5,476 bases of DNA from Betaproteobacteria bacterium (GTDB lineage Bacteria; Pseudomonadota; Gammaproteobacteria; Burkholderiales; Burkholderiaceae), in the NCBI GenBank assembly GCA_015654605.1, contig JAATGO010000032.1, forward strand, positions 1 through 5,476, read 5' to 3'. Under the pieces are notes generated by a model. It saw nothing but the letters and a program-made list of their open reading frames with translations. It was not told the origin of the DNA and searched no databases. This document shows positions 1 to 5,476 of this stretch, in pieces. Position 1 is the stretch's first letter, and each line of letters opens with the position of its first letter. A program made the position numbers and the translations under genes.

Positions 1-52
1 AATGCTATATGGTGTAGGTTATTTTAAGAAGAATATCGTTAATAGTTCAGAA

Positions 53-2035
53 ATGAAGCTGCTTGAGGTAATAAAATCATGGTCTATAGGGATATTACTG
101 GTGCTGCTTCTATTATGGGGTACTACGCTACAAGCAGCTGTGCCGTCGAATTGGAAAGAAAGTGGTTTTTCAATTAATGCCAATGGTATGACATTACGTG
201 GCGTTCTTGAACAGTTTAGTCATACTTATGGCGTAAGGTTGTCATTGCTAAGTGAAGGGGATCATATTGTTAAAGGGAGATTGAAAGCTGATAATGGGGT
301 TGATTTTTTGAATCGCTTAGGGGCTTCTCACAAATTTCGCTGGTTCGTTTATAACGATACCTTGTATATCGTACCAGCCAATGACACTACGTCAGCTAGA
401 TTAGATGTCGGTGAAGATGCCGTGCAGGATGCCAAATCTGCCTTGATTGGGGTTGGTCTATTTGATGATCGTTTTGGTTGGGGAGAGTTACCAGATGATG
501 GCATTGTGATTGTGAGTGGACCTCGCAGCTATGTCGATTTGGCCAGAGATATTTTATTGCCGAAGAATGGGACGACTATGCATAGAGGTCGACAAATCAT
601 GATATTTCGGCTCAAGTATGCAAGTGCGATGGATCGAGAAATCAATTCACGTGGTGAGAAAGAAAATATTCCAGGCATTAAGACTATTCTCACGAATCTG
701 TTATTTGGGCCGCGTAACGCCTCGACAGTGAGTGGTCAAAATAATCAATTTGATGTTGGTAGTAGAAAACGATCCCGCTTACCAAAAAATGAGAGAGATG
801 ATACAAGAGAATCCAATAATAATGGATTTTCTCCATTATTTTCACCACCAATAGGAAACGGAAAAAATAGATTGTTGCCAGTTAGTGATAGTGAAGCATC
901 TTCCAACGATGGTAATGGAGGTTATGGTAATAAATCAGGAGGAGAGAGTCAGCCGAGGATAGAGGCAGATCCAGCCCTAAATGCAATCATGATTTACGAT
1001 GATATCAGCAAGAAAGACATGTATCAGTCTTTGATTGATCAGTTGGATGTCAAACCTCAACAGGTTGAAATTGAAGCTCTCATCGTTGATATCGATCGAA
1101 GTAAATTATCTGATATGGGGGTTGAGTGGGGAGTGCGCGCTGGTGCTGTGAACACGATTGTTAACGGTACAACTCTAGCTTCTTCAGGAACAGACCTGCC
1201 ACTGCCAGGAGCGACACTTTTGATTAGTAATGCAGCCCGTTTCTATGCACGTTTGAAGGCGATGGAGTCTAATGGAGAGGCGCGTATTCTAGCAACGCCA
1301 ACTATTTTGACATTAGATAATGTTGCAGCAGTTCTTGACTTGAGTCAGAGCGCATATGTTTCATTAATTGGTGAACGTGTGGCTGATATGTCAGATATTA
1401 CAGCAGGAACTATGTTGCGTGTCGTACCACGAATTATTAACGATGGGGGAAAGACACGCGTACGCTTGGAAGTTGACATTGAAGATGGAGCGTTAAATAC
1501 ACCAGATGATGCTAGCTCCAGCAAGGAAAACAATACCATATCGACTAGCGTTACGCGCTCTACCATCAGCACTCAGGCAATCATTGATGCACAGCAGACA
1601 TTAATGATTGGTGGATATCATGCTGAGTCACTGACAAAAAATAAGCAGAAAGTCCCTGTATTGGGGGATATACCAGTAGTAGGAGGACTATTTCGTAGTG
1701 AAACACAATCTAATAGTACGCGCGAACGACTATTCCTGATTACACCGCGTATTACTAGCTTGGATGGTGCCGTTGTCACGGCGACACCAGATAATGTAGA
1801 TGCAAAAAAAGAGGGGGCGAAACAGTTATTACCACCGATGCCGTTATCACCATCAACTGCATTGCCAATCCCTTCTGGAACTCCTCAGCTTTCGCAGAAT
1901 AATGCAGCGGTATCATCTGGTACGGATGCTACAGGTCCATCTGAACGAACAAATTTAATTGGAAGCGGTGTGCATTTACCTATCAGAAGAGTAAAGGCGA
2001 AATGTGTTCGACCTTCTCGGTTCGGTATGCTGTGA
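53..2035 (+). CDS. sctC: Type III secretion outer-membrane secretin SctC (YscC/HrcC family)
   Basis: This protein forms the outer-membrane ring of the T3SS injectisome, a homo-oligomeric gated pore through which the needle passes. From the ATG at 53 it has 660 residues. Residues 1-28 are a Sec signal peptide (LLVLLLLWG core, cleavage near LQA-A). An N0 domain follows at about 34-110, an N1-like domain at about 118-172, and an N3 domain at about 180-335 (IFRLKYASAMDREI, IEADPALNAIMIYDD) split by a hydrophilic Ser/Asn/Gly-rich insert at about 221-300. The secretin domain spans about 338-568, with GERVADMSDITAGTMLRVVP and the hallmark VPVLGDIPVVGGLFRS at 534-549. A Pro/Ser-rich tail ends with the only cysteine, C651. 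The frame stays open to an earlier ATG at 2, but the start at 53 gives a normal signal peptide; neither start has a visible ribosome site. Length suits the long HrcC/YscC forms; the T3SS subfamily is not resolved. Confidence 0.95.
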   Translation: MKLLEVIKSWSIGILLVLLLLWGTTLQAAVPSNWKESGFSINANGMTLRGVLEQFSHTYGVRLSLLSEGDHIVKGRLKADNGVDFLNRLGASHKFRWFVYNDTLYIVPANDTTSARLDVGEDAVQDAKSALIGVGLFDDRFGWGELPDDGIVIVSGPRSYVDLARDILLPKNGTTMHRGRQIMIFRLKYASAMDREINSRGEKENIPGIKTILTNLLFGPRNASTVSGQNNQFDVGSRKRSRLPKNERDDTRESNNNGFSPLFSPPIGNGKNRLLPVSDSEASSNDGNGGYGNKSGGESQPRIEADPALNAIMIYDDISKKDMYQSLIDQLDVKPQQVEIEALIVDIDRSKLSDMGVEWGVRAGAVNTIVNGTTLASSGTDLPLPGATLLISNAARFYARLKAMESNGEARILATPTILTLDNVAAVLDLSQSAYVSLIGERVADMSDITAGTMLRVVPRIINDGGKTRVRLEVDIEDGALNTPDDASSSKENNTISTSVTRSTISTQAIIDAQQTLMIGGYHAESLTKNKQKVPVLGDIPVVGGLFRSETQSNSTRERLFLITPRITSLDGAVVTATPDNVDAKKEGAKQLLPPMPLSPSTALPIPSGTPQLSQNNAAVSSGTDATGPSERTNLIGSGVHLPIRRVKAKCVRPSRFGML

Positions 2036-2220
2036 TAAATGTTAATTTTGTCAAACCGCATCTCATGCCTATCTATGAAATGCATTCTAATAATGTTGGC
2101 AGATCAATATTCACGCTGAAGTATTATTCCCCCCTTTTTTCCTGATTAGCATGGCAGGATAATTTCCTATCAGAATTTGTTTGAGAGTGATCCATAAGGA
2201 TGGTAGAGATCAGCTCAGTT

Positions 2221-2256
2221 GTGGGATGCCGGAACTTTTCACTACCGGCATCCCAC
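2221..2256. repeat. Perfect 12-bp inverted repeat with 12-base loop
   Basis: GTGGGATGCCGG (2221-2232) is exactly mirrored by CCGGCATCCCAC (2245-2256) around the loop AACTTTTCACTA. The GC-rich stem would form a stable hairpin in RNA or single-stranded DNA. Neither strand has a T run after the stem, so it is not a standard intrinsic terminator. It could be a REP-like palindrome, a protein-binding site or part of a former mobile element. The structure is certain; the role is not known. Confidence 0.6.
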
Positions 2257-2409
2257 TCATAAACAGCAAGGTAGCGCGAAACGGAGGCGGGGTAGGCATC
2301 TGGGCCAAACCGGCGCGTAAAAAAAGCCTTGAGGTGTCGTTTCAAAAATGAAATGAAGCCGTTTGGGTGAGCAGGAGGCTGATATCTAAAAATCCTGTGG
2401 TTATATTTT

Positions 2410-2439
2410 TTGAGAATCTCGGCAGCATTTTTCGATAAT
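2410..2439 (+). promoter_or_regulatory. Candidate sigma70 promoter for the pilus operon
   Basis: TTGAGA at 2410-2415 and GATAAT at 2434-2439 each match the sigma70 consensus at five of six positions, with an 18-base spacer. Transcription would start near 2446 and leave a leader of roughly 260 bases before the first pilus gene at 2710, long enough for leader-based control. This is the best pair seen in the intergenic region, but such matches arise by chance in AT-rich DNA. Confidence 0.35.
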
Positions 2440-2603
2440 ATTTGTAAACATCCTTAACGAAGTAAGCGAGAAATCATATCGGCAGGGGATTTTTCGGCGT
2501 TATCAAAGACGCAATATTTCTCTAGTTGGGACCGGGAAATTAAGAAAAATGCAGATGTGATAGTAATGCTTTACAGCCAAGACACACTGTTTTAGTCAGC
2601 GGC

Positions 2604-2621
2604 AACCATCATAGGATGGTT
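2604..2621 (+). promoter_or_regulatory. Hairpin overlapping a Shine-Dalgarno sequence
   Basis: AACCATC (2604-2610) pairs perfectly with GATGGTT (2615-2621) around the four-base loop ATAG. The AGGA of a ribosome site (2613-2616) lies half in the loop and half in the stem. That site is 10 bases before an ATG at 2627 and 15 bases before an ATG at 2632. In RNA the hairpin could limit ribosome access at the head of the operon; in DNA the same symmetry could be an operator. Only the base pairing is seen; the function is inferred. Confidence 0.4.
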
Positions 2622-2626
2622 CAGAA

Positions 2627-2698
2627 ATGAGATGGCGTCACAATATGTCCATTCCTCTGGGATGGATGATGCTTATTGCTTTATCAACAGTGGGATAG
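2627..2698 (+). CDS. Possible 23-codon leader peptide
   Basis: A short frame starts at ATG 2627, 10 bases after AGGA (2613-2616), and stops at TAG 2696-2698, 11 bases before the preferred start of the next gene. The peptide has a basic start (MRWRH) followed by a hydrophobic stretch (MMLIALSTVG), like a truncated signal or membrane segment. It has the better-placed ribosome site of the two candidate ATGs here (2627 and 2632), but lies in a different frame from the pilL-like gene. It could be a leader peptide that couples translation to the operon, a relic of an upstream lipoprotein or pilin gene, or chance. Confidence 0.25.
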   Translation: MRWRHNMSIPLGWMMLIALSTVG

Positions 2699-2703
2699 AA
2701 GGG
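2699..2703 (+). promoter_or_regulatory. Ribosome binding site deciding the pilL-like start
   Basis: AAGGG at 2699-2703, within the purine run GAAGGGAAGG, sits six bases before ATG 2710. The competing in-frame ATG at 2632 has only a distant AGGA 15 bases upstream. Starting at 2710 also puts the hydrophobic signal segment at a normal distance from the N-terminus, so this site supports the later start. Confidence 0.55.
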
Positions 2704-2709
2704 AAGGTT

Positions 2710-3363
2710 ATGTATTCCTCAGGCATTGTCGGGGGGCGCAGTGGCAAAGTAATATACGGTGCCGCTTTATCCCTGTTTTTCATTTTTAGTGGCAGTTACG
2801 GCACTACAGTAATGGCTGCTGATGCGATAACAACGAAATATCCAATGGCATCAGCGTTTTCTTCTGCCAATACTCGTTTTGATTTACTGGCGACCGATGA
2901 TGGTACTGGAGACGATTGTGATACTCCATTTTCTATTGCGGATGGAAACCATATCGAAGCGAATGGCCAGGATACGATCCTGCTGGCAAAGCTGGATGTC
3001 AATAAGAAACAACGTGGCCAAAGTACTGCTACATCAGCATCGACCGTTCCAGTTGCTAAGGAAGTTTTCCCGCCGATAGCAACGGCGCCGGCAGTGGCAC
3101 CTGCTGATCAGGTTTGGGAAATTGTGATGTCAGATAAAACTCTTAATGGTGCATTGGCACGTTGGGCTGCTAGTGTTGGATGGCAATTGATGTGGGAGTT
3201 GCCAGTTGACTATGCCGTCGAAGCAAAAACTAGTGTACATGGAAGTTTTGAGGAAGCAGTTAATACTATCGCACAAAGCATGACAACCGCCGAGATTCCA
3301 ATGAAGGCCGTGTTTTATCAAGGGAATAAGGTATTACGCATCATGGCGAAAGGGAGTGAGTAA
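2710..3363 (+). CDS. pilL: TcpQ-domain PilL-like type IVb pilus protein
   Basis: This is probably a periplasmic partner of the pilus secretin. In Vibrio cholerae, TcpQ stabilises and localises the secretin TcpC, and PilL proteins of R64-type pili carry a similar C-terminal domain. From ATG 2710 the product has 217 residues. Residues 1-36 form a signal peptide with Arg and Lys before a hydrophobic core (AALSLFFIFSG) and cleavage near VMA-AD. Residues about 38-133 are a variable linker ending in an Ala/Pro-rich stretch. Residues about 135-214 are the TcpQ-like domain (VWEIVMSDKTLNGALARWAA, GWQLMWELPVDY, GSFEEAV). An in-frame ATG at 2632 would add 26 residues but has a poor ribosome site. The gene ends in TAATG, overlapping pilN by one base, so the two are probably translationally coupled. 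It is shorter than plasmid R64 PilL. The domain assignment is firm; the name pilL is by position and domain. Confidence 0.82.
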   Translation: MYSSGIVGGRSGKVIYGAALSLFFIFSGSYGTTVMAADAITTKYPMASAFSSANTRFDLLATDDGTGDDCDTPFSIADGNHIEANGQDTILLAKLDVNKKQRGQSTATSASTVPVAKEVFPPIATAPAVAPADQVWEIVMSDKTLNGALARWAASVGWQLMWELPVDYAVEAKTSVHGSFEEAVNTIAQSMTTAEIPMKAVFYQGNKVLRIMAKGSE

Positions 3364-5117
3364 TGTTCATTATCCCCGTTAAGACTGCTAATCCCGCTAA
3401 GTCCGCTAAGTTATCGGTCTTGATTCCCGTCCTTATGCTTGCTAGTTGTACCGGACTATCAAGTAAGATTAATGGGGATGTTGACCAAAGTAGCGAGAAA
3501 TTAGGTAAACTAGTGAAAGAGGTTGGACGTACTGCGCCAGGAACAGTACTACCTGATACACCTTTGGTAACCCACGATGCTGGTATCTGGTTGGGAAAAA
3601 ATGTTGTGAAGCTAGGGCAACCAGCATTACCTCCCATTTTCTATGAACCAACTACTTTTGATCGCACGATTAGTTCACTTTCTGAGTTAGCAGAAAGAAT
3701 TACCTTACGTTCAGGTATACCAAGTAAGGTTACTCCTGATGCATTGGAGATATCGAATGCATCATTTCATACTAAAGGCGGGTCGACGGGAACAGGTACA
3801 ACAGCGGCGTCCATGCCGTTGTTGCCAGTCGGATTGCCCGGCGGTTCTATGCCTGGATCTCGTTCTGCCGCGCTTGGCACCCCTTCTGTCAGCACACCAT
3901 TTCCCACATTTTCAGAAATGCGGAATGGTATCCGCATCTCATATAGCAATGGTTCTCTAAAAGGCTTACTAGACACGTCGGCAGCAAGATTTGGCGTTTC
4001 CTGGAAATATGTTGATGGTGCCATTCAGTTTTTTCATACCGAGTCACGTAATTTCCAGATCAATGCCATTCCTGGCGACTCAACATTCACTGCAAATGTA
4101 AGCAGTGGAGCTAATTCTAGTGGAGGAATTTCTACTGGAGGAAGCGGTGGCGGAGGTGGTGGGAGCAATGGATCTGGTTCGGGAGGGAGTTCTGTTTCTG
4201 CTAATAATACCCAGAATACAGGAGTGGCTTCAAAACTTTCTGTCTACAGTGGCATAGAAAGTGCTATCAAAGTCATGCTTTCACCTTATGGGAAAGTCTT
4301 GGCATCACCTGCTACAGGTGCAGTTACTGTCGTTGATACGCCCGATTATCTTGATCGTATTGGTGCTTATATTGAGGGTGAAAATAAAGCACTATCCCGA
4401 CAAATTGCCATTAATGTGACTGTCTTGTCCGTCAGTTTATCTAACTCAGATGAATATGGCATCAATTGGTCGGCTGTTTATGAAAGTGTTAATAGGAAAT
4501 TTGGTATTACTAATAGTTTTGCACCATCAAGTGGAGCTGTTGGCTTTACTGCGGGAATTATAGGGAGCTCTAAGTTTTCTGGGACTACCGCATTGATTAA
4601 TGCATTGTCAGAGCAAGGTAAGGTACGGCGCCAGACGACGGCTTCTGTCGTGACACTCAATAATCAGCCGGTACCAGTACAAGTCGCGAGACAGACCAGT
4701 TATTTGCAGTCTTCACAGACATCAATCGTGGCACAGGTAGGGACAACATCATCATTGATTCCTGGAGTGGTGACAGCTGGTTTTAACATGAGTATTTTGC
4801 CGCATGTGTTAACTAATGGTACCGTCATGCTGCAATTTTCGACTGATATCTCCACATTACGCGGTATCCGTCAGATCGAAAGCAATGGCAACATGATTGA
4901 ATCTCCAGAATTGGATACACGTAATTTTCTGCAACGTGTAGCAATGAAATCAAACGAAACATTGGTGATCAGTGGTTTTGAACAGACGGATGATAATCTC
5001 GATAACAGAGGCGTTGGGACGCCACAAAATTATTTATTAGGCGGGGGAATGAATGCTAATACCAACAAGGAAATCATCGTGATATTAGTTACACCAGTAT
5101 CGATGGCTACTTCCTGA
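3363..5117 (+). CDS. pilN: Type IVb pilus outer-membrane secretin lipoprotein PilN
   Basis: This protein forms the outer-membrane pore through which the type IVb pilus is extruded (R64 PilN / V. cholerae TcpC type). It has 584 residues. A lipoprotein signal peptide ends in the lipobox L-A-S-C, with the acylated cysteine at C29, as known for this family. An N0-like domain lies at about 183-232 (IRISYSNGSLKGLLDTSAAR), followed by a Gly/Ser-rich linker at about 248-281 with six consecutive glycines. A second N-domain lies at about 286-340 (LASPATGAVTVVDTPDYLDR) and the secretin core at about 343-578, with the C-terminal block LVISGFEQ and EIIVILVTPVS. AGGGAG at 3351-3356 lies six bases before the ATG, and the TAATG overlap couples it to the pilL-like gene. 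The residues before the signal core are tandem triplets (PVK-TAN-PAK-SAK). pilO2 follows 16 bases downstream. It is complete and close to the usual length. Confidence 0.94.
   Translation: MFIIPVKTANPAKSAKLSVLIPVLMLASCTGLSSKINGDVDQSSEKLGKLVKEVGRTAPGTVLPDTPLVTHDAGIWLGKNVVKLGQPALPPIFYEPTTFDRTISSLSELAERITLRSGIPSKVTPDALEISNASFHTKGGSTGTGTTAASMPLLPVGLPGGSMPGSRSAALGTPSVSTPFPTFSEMRNGIRISYSNGSLKGLLDTSAARFGVSWKYVDGAIQFFHTESRNFQINAIPGDSTFTANVSSGANSSGGISTGGSGGGGGGSNGSGSGGSSVSANNTQNTGVASKLSVYSGIESAIKVMLSPYGKVLASPATGAVTVVDTPDYLDRIGAYIEGENKALSRQIAINVTVLSVSLSNSDEYGINWSAVYESVNRKFGITNSFAPSSGAVGFTAGIIGSSKFSGTTALINALSEQGKVRRQTTASVVTLNNQPVPVQVARQTSYLQSSQTSIVAQVGTTSSLIPGVVTAGFNMSILPHVLTNGTVMLQFSTDISTLRGIRQIESNGNMIESPELDTRNFLQRVAMKSNETLVISGFEQTDDNLDNRGVGTPQNYLLGGGMNANTNKEIIVILVTPVSMATS
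3376..3411 (+). repeat. Four tandem 9-base units in the pilN signal peptide
   Basis: CCGTTAAGA, CTGCTAATC, CCGCTAAGT and CCGCTAAGT follow each other without gaps. The last two units are identical; the first matches them at seven and the second at six of nine positions. They encode the residue triplets PVK, TAN, PAK and SAK at residues 5-16, the basic segment before the lipoprotein signal core. The unit length keeps the reading frame, so gain or loss of units would change signal-peptide length without breaking the gene. This suggests past slipped-strand duplication. Confidence 0.6.
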
Positions 5118-5133
5118 AGGCACGAGATTCCCC

Positions 5134-5476
5134 ATGGCGACTTATATTACCAATATCGACAAGCATAAATTTGTCTGTGGTTTGTTCTGGCAATCCTTAT
5201 CACGGCCACGTGAATTGACAAAGGAAGCTGCTGATCTTGGCCGTAAGATAGAGTCTGATTTGATGATCATTCGGATGGATCATTCTACTGCACAAGCAGG
5301 ATATGCGCAGACAAAAGAGGGGGTGCGGCGTGGGATGTATTCTCTAGCTGCGGTAGTCTCCAAAACGTTGGCATTGGAAGGTGCTTTTTATGATGGAGAA
5401 CAGCAACCTGCACATAATTGGCTCGCTGCTTTTAAATTACCTGATGGTAAGTGGGTATATTTTTCGGTAAGAGATG
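5134..5476 (+). CDS. pilO2: Type IVb pilus assembly protein PilO2 (5' part)
   Basis: This is an accessory protein of type IVb pilus assembly, thought to act at the inner membrane and periplasm with PilP, as in R64-type systems. Only the first 114 codons are visible; the frame is still open at the window edge, and the full family is about 400 residues or more. The start ATG at 5134 lies 16 bases after the pilN stop, with GAAGG at 5116-5120 and a closer GAG at 5124-5126 as weak ribosome sites. The visible sequence (MATYITNIDKHKFVCGLFWQ, then a helical ELTKEAADLGRKI segment, VRRGMYSLAAVVSK and NWLAAFKLPDGKWVYFSVRD) matches the PilO2/PAP_PilO N-terminal pattern as I know it. Gene order after pilN supports the call. 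No membrane segment is expected in this N-terminal portion and none is seen. Confidence 0.86.
   Translation, partial: MATYITNIDKHKFVCGLFWQSLSRPRELTKEAADLGRKIESDLMIIRMDHSTAQAGYAQTKEGVRRGMYSLAAVVSKTLALEGAFYDGEQQPAHNWLAAFKLPDGKWVYFSVRD

Larger units (their letters stand above)
2124..2570 (-). pseudogene. Possible decayed reading frame, product unknown
   Basis: On the minus strand one frame is open from 2570 down to its stop at 2124-2126, broken only by a TAA at 2454-2456. The part below that stop gives about 109 codons, including stretches such as FISFLKRHLKAFFTRRFGPD and SRYLAVYEWDAGSEKFRHP, which have a protein-like composition. It has no ATG; the first plausible start is TTG at 2345, without a ribosome site. 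I recognise no family. It could be the end of a gene inactivated by a stop mutation and loss of its start, or simply a chance open frame. A 12-bp inverted repeat lies inside it, which argues mildly against a functional protein. Low certainty. Confidence 0.22.
2036..2631. other. Intergenic junction between T3SS and pilus gene blocks
   Basis: About 600 bases separate the sctC stop from the pilus operon and contain no gene with recognisable homology. The stretch holds a C6T6 tract at 2129-2140, a possible eroded minus-strand frame (2124-2570), a perfect 12-bp inverted repeat (2221-2256), a candidate sigma70 promoter (2410-2439) and a hairpin just before the operon (2604-2621). The part around 2220-2325 looks richer in G and C than its surroundings. 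No hairpin followed by a T run, the mark of an intrinsic terminator, is visible after sctC. The length and mixed content suggest a recombination junction or the remains of a lost gene; this is inference. Confidence 0.6.

Noticed and set aside
2..52. Earlier in-frame ATG at 2 as the sctC start
   Set aside because: It would put 17 extra residues before a normal signal peptide and lies at the window edge, so its ribosome site cannot be judged. ATG 53 gives a standard signal peptide; the earlier start remains possible.
2468..2522. Inverted repeat GAGAAAT / ATTTCTC
   Set aside because: Only 7 bp, AT-rich and separated by 41 bases; expected by chance in this composition.
2526..2564. Second promoter-like pair TTGGGA and GATAGT
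   Set aside because: The spacer is 27 bases, far from the 16-18 needed for a sigma70 promoter.
2632..2709. ATG 2632 as the start of the pilL-like gene
   Set aside because: It has no well-spaced ribosome site and would push the signal peptide core far from the N-terminus; ATG 2710 has AAGGG at six bases and a normal signal peptide.
3767..4024. Minus-strand open frame inside pilN
   Set aside because: It lies opposite a well-conserved secretin gene, has no recognisable domain, and its openness follows from pilN codon use.
4138..4165. G-rich run in pilN as a regulatory G-quadruplex
   Set aside because: It encodes the Gly-rich linker common in secretins; codon choice for glycine explains it fully.

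Overview
The window joins the end of a type III secretion (T3SS) gene region to the start of a type IVb pilus (T4bP) operon. All the clear genes are on the + strand. Both machines are known from Gram-negative bacteria, so the source is a proteobacterium. Base composition looks AT-leaning to balanced by eye. The secretin has no feature that fixes the genus. A plant-, insect- or fungus-associated beta- or gammaproteobacterium would fit, but this is inference.

Layout: 53-2035 encodes SctC, the outer-membrane secretin ring of a T3SS (YscC/HrcC family). It is complete with a signal peptide and closes with the double stop TGATAA. Then come about 600 bases without a convincing gene (2036-2631). They hold a possible decayed minus-strand reading frame, a perfect 12-bp inverted repeat, a candidate sigma70 promoter and a small hairpin over a Shine-Dalgarno sequence. 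From 2710 a compact operon begins: a TcpQ-domain, PilL-like protein (2710-3363), the lipoprotein secretin PilN (3363-5117, overlapping its predecessor by one base at TAATG) and PilO2 (from 5134, cut by the window end).

How the genes work together: SctC forms the outer-membrane pore of the injectisome. PilN forms the separate pore through which the T4b pilus emerges. The TcpQ-like protein is the likely periplasmic partner of PilN, and PilO2 is an inner-membrane/periplasmic assembly factor. The remaining pilus genes (PilP, the PilQ ATPase, the PilR platform, the PilS and PilV pilins) are expected just downstream, outside the window. I found no CRISPR array, tRNA, rRNA or intact insertion sequence. 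The least explained parts are the 2036-2631 junction, the leader of the pilus operon, and a tandem 9-base repeat that builds the start of the PilN signal peptide.
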